From Pelotomaculum_C sp050950345 (GTDB lineage Bacteria; Bacillota; Desulfotomaculia; Desulfotomaculales; Pelotomaculaceae): 64,000 bases of DNA. The notes beneath the pieces are model-generated. The model was not told the origin of the DNA. It saw only the letters and a program-made list of their open reading frames with translations, and made no database searches. The stretch lies in contig JBMNHK010000006.1 of the NCBI GenBank assembly GCA_050950345.1, positions 1 to 64,000 on the forward strand, written 5' to 3'. The number at the start of each line of letters is the position of its first letter. Within the stretch, counting starts at the first letter, position 1. Below, piece by piece: positions 1 to 8,090 of the stretch. The position numbers and the translations under genes are program-made.

Positions 1-696
1 AGCCGGGTCATATACCTTATTGACTTCCGTTTTTCCTACTAACGTCAGGTGGGTAAGCAGTTCGGAAACCTCCTGCGGCGTATAATATTCACCACCGCTC
101 TTTCCGGCATTGGAGGCATACATACCCATTAAGTATTCATAGGCATCACCAAAGGCATCAATGGTATTATCTTTGTAATCGCCCAGTTTCATTTCTGCAA
201 CAGCATTCAATAGCTTAACCAGCTTTTCATTGCGCTTTGCTACAGTGTTGCCCAGCTTATTGCTGTTAACATCAATATCGTCAAACAAGCCTTTGATGTC
301 ATCTTCGCTTTCTGTTCCCTGCGCAGATGCTTCTATATTACTGAAAATCCGCTCCAGCGTTTCATTTAAGTTTTCGTCGTCCTTTGCACGGACTCTGACA
401 TTTTCAAAAAGCTCGCTGGGTAAAATGAAGAAGCCTTTTGTCTTAACTAAATCCTCCCGCGCCTGCTCTGCTTCATCGTCAGAAAGCCGGGCATAATCAA
501 ACTCCGTATTACCTGCTTCCCATTCCCCGGCATTAATGTACTTAGTAATATTTTCAGATATGTAACGGTAAAACAGCATACCCAGGACATATTGCTTAAA
601 GTCCCAGCCATCTACGCTGCCTCTTAGATCATTGGCCATATTCCATATCGTGCGGTGCAATTCCGCCCGTTCCTGTTCTTTTCTGTTGTTTTCCAT
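1..696 (-). CDS. hsdM: Type I restriction-modification methylase subunit HsdM, 5' part (cut by window edge)
   Basis: Reading the minus strand from 696 gives 232 uninterrupted codons that leave the window without a stop. The protein begins MENNRKEQERAELHRTIWNM and contains the helical HsdM N-terminal domain (WDFKQYVLGMLFYRYISEN near residues 30-50), followed by the start of the methylase domain (GGEYYTPQEV around residue 205). HsdM with HsdS forms an N6-adenine methylase; with HsdR it makes a restriction complex. AAGGAAG lies about 8 bases before the ATG. HsdS and HsdR would lie outside the window. The catalytic NPPY/F motif is also outside, so activity cannot be judged. Confidence 0.9.
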   Translation of the reverse strand, partial: MENNRKEQERAELHRTIWNMANDLRGSVDGWDFKQYVLGMLFYRYISENITKYINAGEWEAGNTEFDYARLSDDEAEQAREDLVKTKGFFILPSELFENVRVRAKDDENLNETLERIFSNIEASAQGTESEDDIKGLFDDIDVNSNKLGNTVAKRNEKLVKLLNAVAEMKLGDYKDNTIDAFGDAYEYLMGMYASNAGKSGGEYYTPQEVSELLTHLTLVGKTEVNKVYDPA

Positions 697-744
697 GACT
701 CTACTTCCTTTCTTCAACCATATGCGGCACTAATTCCATAATAT

Positions 745-1130
745 CTTTAAAGGGTCAAAAGGAGTACGAACAGGCGCATGCCCGTATTCTGACACAGACA
801 AAATCAACTAAAAGCTGTATGAGGACAATGACGGGCAAAATTCCCGAAGAGTTTCTACAAATTGTCAGCTGAATATATGAAGCCTGGGAGAAGGCGCTTG
901 AGGAAGGGTGACTGAAAAAACATACCATTGATACAGAAAAAAACAGTCCCTCAATACGACCGCTTTCTTGCACTGGGAAAAAGCATATAGAAATTACAGA
1001 AAAGGATGCAAAGATTTCGGAAGTTCATGGACAAAATTTCGTTGACAAAATCATCGTTCAAGGTTAAAACGGTCGAGGGCCGCAGAACTCAACGGATAGC
1101 TTTTCTATAAATGAAATGCCTTGGCGCAAT
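745..1130 (+). pseudogene. Decayed C-terminal part of a serine site-specific recombinase
   Basis: No long frame exists here, but pieces in different frames resemble the C-terminal region of large serine recombinases. KLYEDN at about 797-830 continues after a frame change as TGKIPEEF, then YEAWEKALEEG. Near 1028-1065 there is FVDKIIVQG, then after another shift GRRTQRI and LGAID. These match in order the KLYEDN...GKI and F-x-DKI-x-V...TQ-x-I...F-x-G blocks of that family as I recall it. Several stops and at least two frameshifts show decay. The remnant ends about 12 bases from the rimI stop, so it is probably a relic of an element that entered beside the tsaEB-rimI operon. Confidence 0.6.
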
Positions 1131-1142
1131 TGACTTATCAAA

Positions 1143-1598
1143 TTAAATGATGGACAGATCTTCCTTCCACATGATCAGGGCATCTTCGTTATTGTCCGTA
1201 TAGTAGCCCTTACGGCGTCCCCTGACCACAAAGCCTAGCTGTTCATATAACCGGATGGCCGGGGTATTGCTGGGGCGCACTTCCAGTGTCATAGACTTTG
1301 CGCCGCCTTGCACGGCTAGATCGATCATCTGGAGCAGCAAGGCTTTGCCGACCTTGAGCCGGCGGTAATCAGGGTGGACGGCGACATTCGTGATGTGGGC
1401 TTCGTCCAGGATCAACCACATGCCGCAGTAACCGACTACCTTTTCTCCCTGCAACGCCACAATGTAAAAGGCCAGGTCATTCTGCTGCAATTCGTAGGCA
1501 AAAGATTGATAAGGCCATGGCGCGGCATAAGAAGCTTCTTCTATTTCCAGCACCTGGCTTAAATGCTCCAGGCGCATTTGATCAAAAATGAGCTCCAA
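1143..1598 (-). CDS. rimI: Ribosomal protein S18-alanine N-acetyltransferase RimI
   Basis: A 151-residue GNAT acetyltransferase. The acetyl-CoA-binding motif is clear (NVAVHPDYRRLKVGKALL around residues 71-88), and the C-terminal part has the family's NTPAIRLYEQLGFVVRGRRKGYY stretch near 110-132. RimI acetylates the N-terminal alanine of ribosomal protein S18; in Firmicutes it is usually encoded with the t6A genes. Here it starts 4 bases after the tsaB stop and is the last gene of the tsaE-tsaB-rimI operon. The usual next partner, tsaD, is absent; the recombinase relic and hsdM lie there instead. A broader protein-acetylase role cannot be excluded. Confidence 0.92.
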   Translation of the reverse strand: MELIFDQMRLEHLSQVLEIEEASYAAPWPYQSFAYELQQNDLAFYIVALQGEKVVGYCGMWLILDEAHITNVAVHPDYRRLKVGKALLLQMIDLAVQGGAKSMTLEVRPSNTPAIRLYEQLGFVVRGRRKGYYTDNNEDALIMWKEDLSII

Positions 1599-1602
1599 TA
1601 AT

Positions 1603-2313
1603 CTAACCCCCGGAACAATTCTTTCTCAACCAGTTTAACTCAGCCTCGGAAGGTCTGATATACTCCGGCTGCAGGGCTGCAGGGTCAATACCACGTCCTG
1701 CCTGAAAAGCCGCCAGTCCTAATTCTGCCACCGCAGCACCGCGGGGATAACTGGCGGCAAGGGGCGCCAGAATAGCCCTGCTGCCCAGGGCGTCGATCAA
1801 TTGCTCCTTATAAGCCTGGACACCGTCGCCTAAAAAGAGCACCGGCCGTTGCAACGCCAGCAGTTGTTCAGCTAACTGCTGCGGGCTTATGGCCATGGGG
1901 GCGCCGATACAGTCCAACATTCCGTTCCGGCATTCGTATATCGCAGCATAAAGCTGGTTCTTGCGGGCGTTTAAGACCGGACAGACCAGGCCTTCTCCTC
2001 CAGATAAGGGATATGCCAGAGACTGCAGCGTGGAAATGCCCACTACCTGCAACCCCCAGACCCAGGCCAGAGCCTTGGCGGTGCTCATGCCGATCCGGAG
2101 CCCGGTGAAAGAACCGGGTCCGCTTGAAACCGCGATGCCCGTCAACCGGGTTTTATCTATTTCAGCTTCCTCCAGGACAGCCTTGAGCATGGGCAGGAGG
2201 TTCACCGAATGTGTTCTCCTGTTCAACACCATTCTTTCAGCCAGGATACCACCTTGTCCCGCTACCGCAACTGAAGCTACCGGTGTGGCGGACTCAATCC
2301 CCAGAACGTACAA
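1603..2313 (-). CDS. tsaB: tRNA threonylcarbamoyladenosine biosynthesis protein TsaB
   Basis: A 236-residue TsaB (YeaZ) of the ASKHA fold. The N-terminus carries the ALGIES-like opening (VLGIESATPVASVAV) and the conserved GPGSFTGLRIGMSTAKALAW block near residues 65-84. TsaB is the scaffold that joins TsaD and TsaE in the t6A37 complex acting on tRNAs that read ANN codons; it lacks catalysis itself. It overlaps tsaE by 20 bases and is followed after 4 bases by rimI, so the three genes are almost certainly cotranscribed. Length and motif content are normal. Confidence 0.94.
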   Translation of the reverse strand: MYVLGIESATPVASVAVAGQGGILAERMVLNRRTHSVNLLPMLKAVLEEAEIDKTRLTGIAVSSGPGSFTGLRIGMSTAKALAWVWGLQVVGISTLQSLAYPLSGGEGLVCPVLNARKNQLYAAIYECRNGMLDCIGAPMAISPQQLAEQLLALQRPVLFLGDGVQAYKEQLIDALGSRAILAPLAASYPRGAAVAELGLAAFQAGRGIDPAALQPEYIRPSEAELNWLRKNCSGG

Positions 2314-2803
2314 TAGACTTCAACTCCTCCACCAACAACCCGTATCTTTCACCCCGGGAGCTTATTTCGATCACTCTGGCAGCTTCCTCATCCGGTTGCC
2401 TCTTGATACGCACTTCCAGCCTTTCGGCAGGAAGAGCCTCTTGCACCCGTTCTGCCCACTCCAACAAAGTTACCCCATCCCCATAAAATATTTCTTCATA
2501 GCCCAGATCCTCCAGCTCATCAGAGCTGTTAAGCCGGTAGACATCCAGATGGTAGAGAATGAGCTCACCATAATACTCGTTGACCAGAGTAAAAGTCGGG
2601 CTGCTTACAGGACCCTCAATCCCCATGCCCCGGGCAACTCCCTGCGCAAAACAAGTCTTTCCGGCGCCGAGATCACCTTCCAGACAGATCATATCACCGG
2701 CTCTCAGCAAGGCCCCCAGCACCATACCAAGCCGTGCCGTTTCTTCAGGTGAATGCGTGATTACAGAAAACAACCTCTTCACTCCAGTATATGACGCTAG
2801 CAC
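2294..2803 (-). CDS. tsaE: tRNA t6A biosynthesis ATPase TsaE
   Basis: A 169-residue P-loop ATPase. Walker A GDLGAGKT is at residues 43-50, and the family signature SSPTFTLVNEY follows near 66-77, with HLDVYRL after that. TsaE binds the TsaB-TsaD dimer and its ATPase activity turns the t6A synthase over. It is the first gene of the tsaE-tsaB-rimI operon. The C-terminal 20 bases overlap tsaB, which suggests translational coupling. The terminator of the upstream regulator gene (2878-2902) lies just before it, so the operon promoter should sit in the roughly 75 bases in between. Confidence 0.94.
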   Translation of the reverse strand: MLASYTGVKRLFSVITHSPEETARLGMVLGALLRAGDMICLEGDLGAGKTCFAQGVARGMGIEGPVSSPTFTLVNEYYGELILYHLDVYRLNSSDELEDLGYEEIFYGDGVTLLEWAERVQEALPAERLEVRIKRQPDEEAARVIEISSRGERYGLLVEELKSIVRSGD

Positions 2804-2877
2804 TGTGTTACAGAATATTATTACCTTTGCTAAAGCAGGCCAACCCTTGTTTATTACTATATTTCACCACAAATAAA

Positions 2878-2902
2878 CAAAACCCTCCATAGGAGGGTTT
2901 TG
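2878..2902 (-). terminator. Rho-independent terminator of the Spo0F-like gene
   Basis: A perfect 11-base-pair stem (CAAAACCCTCC with GGAGGGTTTTG) has a 3-base loop. It lies 18 bases after the stop of the regulator gene on the minus strand. The AAAA/TTTT arms of the stem can serve as a U-tract in either direction. Confidence 0.85.
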
Positions 2903-2920
2903 TATGTCCAAATCGGAATG

Positions 2921-3325
2921 TTAATAAGAACCACTGCAATTCTTCAACACAAAAGTGTCTCCACCGTCCAGGTCGTTAAGAATTAATTTTATCTTTTCCA
3001 CATCAAAGGGTTTGGTAATACAGAACAAAGCTCCGGCTTCCATAGCCCTGTTAATGGTTTCCTCCGATTCATATGCAGTCATGATGACGACTTTTGCCTT
3101 GGAGCCAAGAGCATTTATATGTTCAAGGGCTTCAAGACCGCCCATTAAAGGCATCCGCACATCCATGAGAATTAGGTCCGGGTTGATAGTTTTAGCTTTT
3201 TCAATGGCCTCCATCCCGTTCTTGGCCATTGAAACAATGTGGCCGGCCTCCCTGAGTAAAATATCAAGGAGGTAACGCACCCCGGGTTGGTCATCGACGA
3301 CTAGCACTCTTAAGGGCATCGACAA
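2921..3325 (-). CDS. Spo0F-like single-domain response regulator
   Basis: A 134-residue stand-alone receiver domain. The acidic pair is D11/D12, the phosphoacceptor is D55 in LILMDVRMP, the switch threonine is T83 in VIMTAY, and the invariant lysine is K105 in ITKPF. There is no output domain, and the sequence around the active site resembles Bacillus Spo0F, the relay protein of the sporulation phosphorelay. It may be Spo0F itself or a CheY-like protein of similar build. It is monocistronic, ends in a strong terminator, and has a roughly 125-base AT-rich region upstream. The usual Bacillus neighbours (fba, ctpA) are not present. Confidence 0.8.
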   Translation of the reverse strand: MSMPLRVLVVDDQPGVRYLLDILLREAGHIVSMAKNGMEAIEKAKTINPDLILMDVRMPLMGGLEALEHINALGSKAKVVIMTAYESEETINRAMEAGALFCITKPFDVEKIKLILNDLDGGDTFVLKNCSGSY

Positions 3326-3450
3326 ATTTCTCCACCTCTCAACAAATTATTACATTCAATAACAGTACAGCATAATATTTCCTTATAATGCAATGGTACG
3401 ACTATTTTCCTCTTTTCGCAACATAAAATTATTTATTTTACTACTTGTTT

Positions 3451-4584
3451 TTATTTTATAGAATAAATCTTTTGTCCGTTGATAAAAACCTGCTCGACCT
3501 TTGATGAAATAGCCAGTGGATCCCCGTCCCAAATGACAATATCAGCGTCTTTGCCTGTTTCAATACTGCCCAGGCGATTCTCCAGCCCCAGGATGGTTGC
3601 AGCGTTAATGGTCACAGCTTGCAGCGCCTGTTCCTGGGACAAACCACCCTTTTGGGCCAGAGCAGCCGAGGTAGCCAGGTGTTGAATAGGCACTTCAGGA
3701 TGATCGGTCATGATGGCAAAGGTAACGCCCGCCTCAGCCAGCTCTGCAGCTGTCTTGAGAGAAACACCCTGCATTTCCACCTTGGCCCGGTTGGTGATGA
3801 TGGGTCCCACCACTGCAGCTACACCTTTAGCCGCCAATTGCCCGGCCACCAAATGTCCTTCGGTGCAATGTTCTATCACCAGCCTGATTCCGAACTCGCC
3901 GGCTATCCGCACCGCCGTCATGATATCGTCAGCCCGGTGGGCATGTACACGCAAGGGCACATCACCACGCAGCACCCTGGCCAGGGCCTCCATTTTCAAA
4001 TCTTTTTCCTCTGCCTCTTTTTTAATATAATTCTGGGCCCTGGTAAACGCCTCCCTTAATAAGGCAGCCGCAGCCATACGGGTGGCAGGCATTTTTTTAT
4101 TGGCGCCGTAGCTGCGTTTGGGGTTTTCTCCCAGGGCAGCTTTTAAACCGGCAGGAAAACTCACCAGCATCTCATCGACCACAATACCATGGGTTTTTAG
4201 GGCCGCCATCTCCCCACCAATTATATTGGCGCTGCCGGGTCCGGTCACGACAGTAGTCACACCACCGGACAGAGCATCACCAAAAGCAAGGTCGGCTGGA
4301 TTGATCGCGTCTATGGCTCTTAAGTGAGGCGTCACCGGATCAGTAATCTCGTTGGCATCAGCACCTTCTTCCCGGTAAATCTCTTCGGCAATGCCCACAT
4401 GACAATGGGCATCAATCAGTCCGGGCATGACAACTTTACCTGTAGCCTCTATTACTTCGGCGTCTCGCGGAACGGTAATCCCTTCCAAAACACCGCTTAT
4501 TTTATCTCCTTCTATTAATACTGTGCCTTTTTCGATAACTGCGCCTGCCATCGTTATTATTTTCCCGCCCACTATAGCCAACAT
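3451..4584 (-). CDS. Amidohydrolase family protein (imidazolonepropionase-like)
   Basis: A 377-residue metal-dependent hydrolase of the amidohydrolase superfamily. The N-terminal beta-sandwich leads to the HCH metal motif (H60, H62 in GLIDAHCHVG). Later ligands appear as VHAHRADD and VIEHCTEGH, and the last acid lies in AIMTDHPEVP. The C-terminus has the standard ...GKDADIVIWDGDPL closing strand. Relatives are annotated as imidazolonepropionase-like or dipeptidase-like; the substrate cannot be told from the sequence. No histidine degradation genes are nearby. It is transcribed alone, between the MazEF operon terminator and the Spo0F-like gene. Confidence 0.82.
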   Translation of the reverse strand: MLAIVGGKIITMAGAVIEKGTVLIEGDKISGVLEGITVPRDAEVIEATGKVVMPGLIDAHCHVGIAEEIYREEGADANEITDPVTPHLRAIDAINPADLAFGDALSGGVTTVVTGPGSANIIGGEMAALKTHGIVVDEMLVSFPAGLKAALGENPKRSYGANKKMPATRMAAAALLREAFTRAQNYIKKEAEEKDLKMEALARVLRGDVPLRVHAHRADDIMTAVRIAGEFGIRLVIEHCTEGHLVAGQLAAKGVAAVVGPIITNRAKVEMQGVSLKTAAELAEAGVTFAIMTDHPEVPIQHLATSAALAQKGGLSQEQALQAVTINAATILGLENRLGSIETGKDADIVIWDGDPLAISSKVEQVFINGQKIYSIK

Positions 4585-4640
4585 ACAACCAAATCCCTTC
4601 AGAATGATTTAGATTAAGTGAGAGTCAAGAAAGTTCACCA

Positions 4641-4676
4641 TAAAAATTAAAACACCCTTGCCGGATTCGGCAAAGG
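4641..4676 (-). terminator. Terminator of the MazEF-type operon
   Basis: On the minus strand the arms CCTTTGCCG and CGGCAAGG form a stem with one bulged base, followed by a T-rich run. It lies about 25 bases after the toxin stop. Confidence 0.6.
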
Positions 4677-4699
4677 TCTTAAGTTTACATTGCGATGTA

Positions 4700-5047
4700 T
4701 TATATATCAACCAGCCCAAGGCTGATCTCCACAGCCTGGTTTACTCTGCCCATCATTTCACTATCCAGGGCGCTTACTTTCTCCATCAGCCTGCTTTTGT
4801 CTATAGTCCTGATCTGTTCAAGCAGTATTACCGAGTTTTTCTCCAAACCCCCTGCGCTTGCCGGCATCTCAACATGGGTCGGCAGCTTTGGTTTTTCGAT
4901 GCTGGAGGTAATAGCGGCCACAATAGTTGTGGGGCTGTACTGGTTGCCGATATCATTCTGTATAATCAGCACCGGTCTGGTACCACCCTGCTCAGAACCG
5001 ATAACAGGGCTTAAATCCGCAAAATAAATATCTCCCCTCCGGATCAT
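4700..5047 (-). CDS. ndoA: MazF/NdoA-type mRNA interferase toxin
   Basis: A 115-residue PemK/MazF-family endoribonuclease. It opens with the family's RRGDIYFADLSPV-x-GSEQGGTRPVL block and contains the conserved PTTIVAAITS and HVEMPA-x-x-GGL-x-KNSVILLEQIRTIDK segments. Bacillus NdoA (EndoA) cuts mRNA at U^ACAU. It follows its antitoxin gene after 3 bases. In Bacillus this pair sits directly beside alr and acpS; here alr-nnr-acpS lies about 8 kb away on the same strand, so the ancestral cluster has been broken up. Confidence 0.93.
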   Translation of the reverse strand: MIRRGDIYFADLSPVIGSEQGGTRPVLIIQNDIGNQYSPTTIVAAITSSIEKPKLPTHVEMPASAGGLEKNSVILLEQIRTIDKSRLMEKVSALDSEMMGRVNQAVEISLGLVDI

Positions 5048-5050
5048 ATT

Positions 5051-5326
5051 TTATTTTACCTCCGGATATGGGAGTTCATATATGTTTGTTACTTCTGATT
5101 CGAGTCGATGGTGTTCCATAGCCAGGGCGAGATTGATCTTGGCCATTTCTATATAGCCTCTCTTCATCTCTTCCCTTAATTTACGTCTTTTTCGCTCCGC
5201 AATATAGAGTTTCATAGCTTCACGGATGAATTCGCTGCGGTTTAACTGCTCTGCAGCAGCAATCCCGTCAACCTCTTCCAAAAGCGCGTCAGGTAAGCTG
5301 ATCATTACTCTCTTGACCTGTGACAC
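5051..5326 (-). CDS. ndoAI: MazE/EndoAI-type ribbon-helix-helix antitoxin
   Basis: A 91-residue CopG-type ribbon-helix-helix protein (SQVKRVMISLPDALLEEVDGI, then NRSEFIREAMKLYI) with a charged C-terminal tail that would occupy the toxin. The GTG at 5326 is chosen as start because GGGGGAGG lies 7 bases before it; an upstream in-frame ATG at 5353 has no such site and would add nine unconserved residues. It neutralises the NdoA toxin and probably represses its own promoter. It is the first gene of the two-gene operon. Confidence 0.9.
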   Translation of the reverse strand: MSQVKRVMISLPDALLEEVDGIAAAEQLNRSEFIREAMKLYIAERKRRKLREEMKRGYIEMAKINLALAMEHHRLESEVTNIYELPYPEVK

Positions 5327-5404
5327 TGTTGTTCCTCCCCCAAGAAGCAGCACAATCTTGTATAACCTAATATATACACTACAGCTTCAATTATGTCAAT
5401 ATCA

Positions 5405-5908
5405 CTACTGGCTAGTCTTAACAGCTTCCGAGCCCCTCCGGAGCACCACCTTGCCCGTCCGGACCATTTCTACAATACCAAAATCCTGCAGCACTTCACA
5501 AAAAGCGTTGATCTTCTTTTCATCGCCCAGGATCTCAATAACCATCGTATCCCTGCTGACATCAATAATATTGGCCCGAAAAACAGATACCAGGTTAACG
5601 ATATCTGAGCGGCGTTGCGGCTCAGCATTTACCTTAATCAAAGCCAATTCGCGATCTACAGCCACCTCGGACTTGATTTCAACAACTTTAATCACATCAA
5701 TTAGCTTGGAAAGCTGCTGCATGACCTGATATAAAATATCTGCATCGCCGTTTACCACCAGAGTTATACGGGTAATGTCCGGTTCTTCAGTATAACCTGC
5801 ATTAATGCTTTCAATATTGAAGACCCTCCGGCTTAAAAGACCGGATATACGAGCCAGAACACCCGGCTTGTTGACCACAAGAACGGCAAGTGTGCTTTTC
5901 AAAACCAT
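5405..5908 (-). CDS. ilvN: Acetolactate synthase small (regulatory) subunit
   Basis: A 167-residue IlvN/IlvH protein. An N-terminal ACT domain (LAVLVVNKPGVLARISGLLSRR) is followed by the C-terminal ALS_ss domain (ELALIKVNAEPQRRSDIV, then AFCEVLQDFGIVEMVRTGKV). The subunit binds valine and tunes the catalytic subunit IlvB in branched-chain amino acid synthesis. Normally ilvB lies directly upstream; here nothing precedes ilvN on its strand for about 600 bases, so it is an orphan and its partner must be elsewhere. A GGAGGT site lies 2 bases before the ATG, within a small hairpin. Confidence 0.92.
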   Translation of the reverse strand: MVLKSTLAVLVVNKPGVLARISGLLSRRVFNIESINAGYTEEPDITRITLVVNGDADILYQVMQQLSKLIDVIKVVEIKSEVAVDRELALIKVNAEPQRRSDIVNLVSVFRANIIDVSRDTMVIEILGDEKKINAFCEVLQDFGIVEMVRTGKVVLRRGSEAVKTSQ

Positions 5909-5984
5909 ACCTCCAGCTTAGCCCCAGCTGGGCTGATTTCTTCCATTTTACCATAAACCAGACAACGTGACCACAGAACACCTT

Positions 5985-6006
5985 AAAAAGTCCTCCTGCT
6001 GGGAGG
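5985..6006 (-). terminator. Short hairpin with T-run upstream of ilvN
   Basis: On the minus strand a 5-base-pair stem (CCTCC with GGAGG) is followed shortly by TTTTT. It lies about 80 bases before the ilvN start with no gene directly upstream. It could end stray transcription from the glnA side or act as an attenuator. No T-box sequence or leader peptide rich in branched-chain residues was seen. Confidence 0.4.
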
Positions 6007-6070
6007 CTGTTTACAACTTGTATTTGGCTCCCATATTAGGAGGGAGACAAATAATAGCGTTACGCTTATA

Positions 6071-6101
6071 TTGACAGACTCATTTTAGACTGCTGTATAA
6101 T
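6071..6101 (+). promoter_or_regulatory. Likely promoter of the small Cys-rich protein gene
   Basis: TTGACA (6071-6076) and TATAAT (6096-6101) are both perfect matches to the housekeeping consensus. Their spacing of 19 bases is longer than ideal. Transcription would start near 6108, just before the structured leader. Confidence 0.6.
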
Positions 6102-6112
6102 AAAGAGAAAAG

Positions 6113-6243
6113 GGAAGCTGAGAGTTTCCGATAAGATCGACCGGGTTGTCACCAACCGCTTCCTGGCGTTTCCAATCTTTTGTGACTATGTGCTGGGCGG
6201 TTCAGTAAACAGCAGGAAACTAACAAACTGGTCCTGCAGGAGG
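6113..6243 (+). promoter_or_regulatory. Structured 5' leader, possible riboswitch-like element of unknown class
   Basis: Within the leader, GGAAGC (6113-6118) pairs with GCTTCC (6158-6163). This encloses CGAT/ATCG (6129-6139) and GGTTG/CAACC (6144-6157), giving a compact three-way junction. A second hairpin, GCAGGA (6212-6217) with TCCTGC (6232-6237), ends exactly at the AGGAGG ribosome binding site (6238-6243). The arrangement of promoter, junction and site-abutting hairpin is like translational riboswitches. I do not recognise the class; the sequence does not fit TPP, purine, SAM, THF, fluoride or hammerhead motifs as I know them. Confidence 0.45.
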
Positions 6244-6250
6244 TGATGTA

Positions 6251-6415
6251 ATGGGTACCTGGATCGTAGGCTTTATCGTTGTCGCCATTGTAGCAGTCAC
6301 ATTTTCTATGGCATATCAAGACAACAATAACCGTATAGGTTGCAGCGGGTGCGCCGGTTGTTCCGGCTGTGGTGAAGATGTAGAACGTTGTATTGAAAAA
6401 AAAGATGAGCCTTGA
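6251..6415 (+). CDS. Small Cys-rich membrane protein (FeoB-associated type)
   Basis: A 54-residue protein begins with one membrane helix (residues 3-20, WIVGFIVVAIVAVTF), followed by a cysteine cluster C-SG-C-AG-C-SG-C-GED-VERC. It has a very strong ribosome binding site (AGGAGGTGATG). The build matches the FeoB-associated Cys-rich membrane proteins, which are encoded near ferrous iron transporters, but no feoA or feoB lies in the window. A role in metal handling at the membrane is inference only. It stands alone between ilvN and glnA, with its own promoter and structured leader. Confidence 0.75.
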   Translation: MGTWIVGFIVVAIVAVTFSMAYQDNNNRIGCSGCAGCSGCGEDVERCIEKKDEP

Positions 6416-6544
6416 GGCTATCGACAATGCGTGTTGCGCCAGTGTGGTTACGAAATGATGACAGCGTGGACTCGTCCAGTTAAACCGGACGAGTCCATTT
6501 TCCCTCTCTCCCATGATGCAATTAAAGCCATCTGCGGCCCAAGC

Positions 6545-7874
6545 TTAAAATTTAGTCAGATATTCTTCCAGCTCCCAGGCATGCACCTGGACTCTGTAGC
6601 GCTCCCATTCGATCCGTTTGGCCTCAATATACCTACTAAAAACATGTTCACCCAGCGCTTCTCTAACAACCTCATCTTTTTCCAGTTCCTGCATAGCCTG
6701 ATTGAGGTTATCCGGCAGGCATTCAATACCGTGTTCTGCCCGTTCCGAAACCGTCATCTCATAAATGTTCCGGTTACAGGGGGGAGGTGGCAGGATTTTA
6801 TTTTTAATACCGTCCAGCCCGGCCATGAGGCATACGGCCAGGGCCAGGTAGGGATTGCAGGCAGGATCCGGGCTGCGCAGTTCCACCCTGGTAGAGGCGC
6901 CTCGCTTGGCCGGTATCCGGACTAGAGGACTCCGGTTTTGAGCCGACCAGGCAATATACACAGGGGCCTCATAACCTGATACCAGCCTCTTATAGGAGTT
7001 AACACTCTGGTTGGTTACAGCGGTGATAGCCTTCGCATGCTTAAGCAAGCCCCCGATATAATACAGGCAGTCTTGACTCAAACCATCCCTGGCGTTCGGG
7101 TCATAAAACGCATTCTTACCATCTTTTGTTAAAGACTGATTCATATGCATACCAGAACCGGCAATACCAAAAATAGGTTTAGGCATAAAGGAGGCATGCA
7201 GGCCGTGGCGTTGTGCCGTTGTACGGATCACATATTTAAAAGTAACAATCCTGTCGGCAGTAGTTAAAGCGTCAGCGTACTTAAAATCGATTTCGTGCTG
7301 GCCCGGCGCCACTTCGTGGTGCGAAGCCTCGATTTCAAAACCCATGTCTTCCAGCGTAAGCACCATATCACGCCGCGCGCTTTCCCCGAGATCTATGGGA
7401 GCAAGATCAAAATAACCGGCTTTGTCATGGGTGATGGTTGTTGGCCTGCCGTCTTGATCTAAATGAAAAAGGAAAAATTCCAATTCCGGGCCAGCATTCA
7501 TGCTATAACCCATCTCTTCAGCGGCTTTAATCGCCCGGCGCAAAACGTTACGCGGATCTCCCGGAAAGGGAGTGCCGTCGGAATTATAAATATCGCAAAT
7601 CAACCTGGCCACAGAAGTGTCGTTGGGCCGCCAGGGAAAAATGGCAAAAGAGGAGGGATCGGGTCGCAAGTACATATCAGATTCTTCAATCCGGACAAAG
7701 CCTTCAATGGAAGAGCCGTCAAACATCAATTCTCCGGCCAGGGCCTTGTCCAACTGTTCTACAGTAATGGCAACATTTTTTAAAACCCCAAAAATGTCGG
7801 TAAACTGCAAACGTACAAACTTGACCCCATATTCCCTGGCAATCCTACCCACATCTTCGTTAGTAAGATTAGGC
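6545..7874 (-). CDS. glnA: Glutamine synthetase type I
   Basis: A 443-residue GlnA with the beta-grasp N-domain and the catalytic domain (MFDGSSIEGF near residue 52, EVAPGQHEIDFKY, then HASFMPKPIFGIAGSGMHMNQSL, NRSPLVRIPA). It makes glutamine from glutamate, ammonia and ATP. The start is TTG (bases 7876-7874), with AGGAAAGGTG upstream; no ATG is available in frame at this place. The short form without the adenylylation loop tyrosine context suggests the Gram-positive GSI-alpha type regulated by feedback. No glnR lies beside it. The single gene is transcribed away from the ATPase gene. The coding span includes base 7876 as first base. Confidence 0.96.
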
Positions 7875-8090
7875 AATTATTATCAGCACCTTTCCTAAAG
7901 CAGTATATCAATGGGCCCCAAGAAAAAACATGAGCTATTCTTGTCCCTGTTTAGAAACTGTTCCACCAAGCAGCACTTTTTGTAGATGTATTTTAACATA
8001 ATAGTATTAATAATGATATGAGAAGCTTCGCGGGTCTTTAAATTATAGTAGTAATGTTAAACCCTATTGGAGCAACACTCCTGCATTCCC

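Noticed and set aside
755..973. 72-codon frame on the minus strand in the recombinase relic
   Set aside because: It overlaps the decayed recombinase in the opposite direction and has no binding site or motif.
1961..2752. Open frame of 263 codons on the plus strand across tsaB and tsaE
   Set aside because: It is antisense to two clear genes in one operon, has no ribosome binding site, and shows no family motif; it is a shadow frame.
5909..6070. T-box leader for ilvN
   Set aside because: No AGGGTGG-type antiterminator sequence or specifier loop is visible on the minus strand.
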